Part shown: one piece after another, positions 61,483 through 64,000 of the stretch | Position numbering within the stretch: position 1 is the first letter of the stretch | Layout of the letters: every line of letters begins with the position of its first letter | Source: Eonycteris spelaea | Taxonomy: Eukaryota; Chordata; Mammalia; Chiroptera; Pteropodidae | Length of the DNA stretch: 64,000 nt | Assembly: GCA_003508835.1 (NCBI GenBank) | Contig: PUFA01000202.1 | Coordinates: forward strand, 2,852,001-2,916,000 | Direction: 5' to 3' | Notes under the pieces: generated by a model | What the model saw: only the letters and a program-made list of their open reading frames with translations | What the model was told of the DNA's origin: nothing | Databases searched by the model: none | Made by a program: the position numbers and the translations under genes

Positions 61483-64000
61483 TGTGGGGATGTTCAAGCA
61501 GATGACAGACCAGCCCGGGATTGGCCGCTGTCTCGACGATCGGCCCTTTCCGACCAGTCATTCAGCCTCTTGTGCATCAACGCGCCTAATGCACTGATGC
61601 CGGGAATGTGTTCGCTGGCGTCCACTCCCACAGACCTGTGTCTCTATTCCTCGTGAGAACAGCCTCTGGGGATTTGGGCTGCGGGCAGGGGGAAGGTCGT
61701 TAGGGTCTCATCTCTCATCTATATTATTTAAAAACAAAAACAAAAAACTTCCTGAATCACATTAAAGTATTTTCTTTCCTCCATTTCTCAGAAATGTAAC
61801 TTAATGGCTACCCGTGATCCTGAATGGAACCTACCAGCTGGACTGGCCTTTGCTGGAGCTACTTGGTAGCTAGCCTCTGCCCATCCTCCCGGAAACAATG
61901 AGGCAGCAGTCTGTAAGGAAGGGATTCACAAGAAGTAGAAAAGCACCTCGTGCCCTTTTAATGGCCCTAACGGCCTCCCGTGTGAGTGCCCACGCGCCCT
62001 CTCCCTGGCGAGCAGAGTCAGTGGCCTCTGGGTCCTGCAAGGAGGCCGTCTGTCCTGCGGTCACACGTTTCTTCCCAAGCCTGACTTCTGCTCAAAGCAA
62101 CCACCGGTCCAGCTCCCGGGCCCTGGGAAAAGCATAGGTGTCTCCTGGGAAAATGATGTTAAACCGAGGATTTGAAGTACTCATTGAGTGCCCAGCGGGG
62201 ACAGCGGGGAACCTGGTCGTCTGGGCCACAGCGAGAAGGGAGCCAGAACTTGCCGTGAGCAGGCTTCTGTCCACGGTCCAGCCAGAGAAGCTGTGTCCAG
62301 TCAAAGTGGACTTTGGGGGTTGAATTAGTTTCAGACAGAGATTTTCTTAACCTCAACCACACAGTAGAATTACTTGGAGAGCTTTGAAAACAAAACAAAA
62401 CTGCTCAGAGATTGGTGAATGGGTCTGGGGTGAAGTTCAAGTGCCTGTCATTTCATAGATGCTTCCCAGGCAGCCAGGACTGAGTCTGTAGGAACAGCTA
62501 GGCACCTCCTTTCTCGGGGATTGCAGTAAGTAAAACTCATAAGCCTCAAATCCTCTCCTCTGTTATGGTGTATAGGGATGAAGGTCATTGTCAGAGGCAG
62601 TGGGATTTGCTGCCTGTCTGCTTTTGGTTAGGCCTGCCATGATTTCATCCACACCTTCCCCAAATAGTCAAAGATAATAAGTAAGAGCCAGGGAAAGCGC
62701 CTGTCTTGGAAGGTCACCATGTCCGACCAGATGGGCGCCCCAGGCTGCCAGCCTCCTCCATCTCCCCCGACCCATGCAGGCTGGGGGCAGCCCCTCCCCC
62801 CCATCCATGCTCCAAGGCTGTGGCCCTTCAGAGCAGAGACCCTGAGAACTTGGTCCATGAACACGCCGAGTGTGCACAAGAGAGTCCTGGATGCCGGGGC
62901 ACAGGCGTGACAGAGAGGGACAAGCTCTCGTGTTCTTCGTGCTGGCACAGCGAAGGAGAAGGCTGGTTTTGTTCCCTGCCTCACAGGACACCCGGCTGCC
63001 TTGTGAATTATTTCCCAAACCGTAAGTATGACTCGGGATTTGGCCGCTGGTGGGGCAGGGGGCAGGGCGCAGCAGAGGGAGCTTCCGGTGTCATGCCTGG
63101 GCAAGATGGCACCTTCAGCAAAGGCTCCGGGCGATGCGGGGTGAGGAAGAGGGCTTGGGCGACTGTCAGTCGGAGCTGCCACCGCTGCAAATCAGGGTGT
63201 CCGCTTTCCGGGGCTTTGGTGGGCGGGGGAAAGGTGCGTGACCTTGGAAAGGCTAATGAAGCCAGGGCTGCTAAGGGATCTGTCTAGACATTTCTCCGTG
63301 GGCTCTACTGTTAGGAAGAGTCTGAGTCAAACCAGATCTTGGCCGACGGGACCATCTCAAGGCTCCAACGGAAGCAGCTCTGCTGCTCTGTGGGTTGAAC
63401 TCAGTGGGCACAGAAGGGTCACGGCATGACTTCACAGCCAAGGCCGCTGGGCGGAGGCAGGCACTGTCCCATGTTGCTGCAGCCTAGGCTAAGCACGACA
63501 CGCAGCCTTGGTCTTGGCCTCGTCTGTCCAGTGGAAAGGTGTGGGTGTGAGGTGTGGGGAGAAGATCAAACAAAATGATGCGTGAAGGGTCCTGGAAGGT
63601 TAGGGGCTATGCAGACGTCAGGGGACGAGGCCGTCACAGGGCGGTGTGCGGTACCATAGCTTCTAGGAGCGGGGAGGCAGATGCTTGAAGTGGACTGTGT
63701 CCCCCTGGACTTCGGCTCCCGGGCAGGAGGCGCAGGGCATGGGTGGCCATGGCCTTCGCTTCCCCAGGGACACAGGAAGAAAGGAGGAACGAGCCGGCCG
63801 TGGCTCTGAGGACGCAGTGTACTGCGGGAAGCACGGGGCTGACCTTCGGTGCTCACCGGCCGTGGCCTTAAGCGAGGCTGATGTTCCTGGGTCCCCGTCC
63901 CCTCTTCCAGAGGCACCGTCTCTGCTGGCTCTCCACACGCTAATGTCTTACGATTGTCAAAGGGCTTAAAACCTACTCGGATACAGCCACAGCTTCATGG
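61483..64000. other. DNA downstream of ZNF697
   Basis: No recognisable exon. A possible hAT relic lies near 62335. A moderately GC-rich stretch from 62.7 to 63.9 kb has open frames on both strands with no familiar protein. In human the neighbouring genes on this side (HSD3B family) lie far from ZNF697, so an empty flank is expected. Confidence 0.6.
62335..62480 (+). repeat. Possible hAT (MER5A-like) relic
   Basis: 'TTTTCTTAACCTCAACCACA', 'GTAGAATTACTTGGAGAGCT' and 'GTCTGGGGTGAAGTTCAAGT' resemble the layout of MER5-type relics. It is degraded. Confidence 0.4.

Noticed and set aside
62706..63287. 193-residue open frame downstream of ZNF697
   Set aside because: No recognisable domain; overlapping frames on the other strand are equally long.

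Overview
This is nuclear DNA from a placental mammal. Coding sequence is sparse and split by long introns, there are two CpG-island promoters, and the interspersed repeats are mammalian (MIR, L2, MER20-like and other hAT relics, L1 tails). One L1 3' end (about 15.1-15.9 kb) resembles the L1 tails of carnivores, horses and bats, which points to Laurasiatheria. I recognised no carnivore, ruminant, pig or equid tRNA-derived SINE, so I cannot name the order.

Two genes are identifiable and lie head to head. PHGDH (3-phosphoglycerate dehydrogenase, first enzyme of serine synthesis) is on the minus strand. Its promoter and coding exon 1 are near 8.0-8.3 kb, exon 2 is at 1.4-1.55 kb, and the rest lies beyond the left edge. 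ZNF697 (C2H2 zinc-finger protein) is on the plus strand. It has a CpG-island promoter and probable non-coding exon 1 near 37.3-37.5 kb, coding exon 2 at 54.9 kb, and the large zinc-finger exon at 56.56-57.93 kb, followed by a long 3' UTR. From memory this matches the human 1p12 order (ZNF697 next to PHGDH). The two genes are neighbours but have unrelated jobs: serine biosynthesis versus presumed DNA or RNA binding.

Region by region: 1-1398 PHGDH intron 2; 1399-1549 exon 2; 1550-7951 intron 1; 7952-8320 exon 1 and promoter; 8.35-37.0 kb intergenic, full of decayed repeats, with two good CTCF-type motifs; 37.08-38.25 kb ZNF697 CpG island; 37.5-54.9 kb ZNF697 intron 1, with a large L1 block, AT-rich microsatellites and a second GC-rich CpG cluster at 49.6-50.1 kb; 54.9-57.9 kb ZNF697 coding exons; 57.9 to about 59.7 or 61.3 kb 3' UTR; then intergenic DNA to the end.

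The most notable point is that both genes carry reading-frame breaks: one in PHGDH exon 2 and three in ZNF697 exon 3. Each lies in GC-rich sequence, and the correct frame resumes intact on the far side. PHGDH is essential, so base-level indel errors in the assembly are the likeliest cause. I found no RNA gene, CRISPR array, intact mobile element or new multi-gene system.
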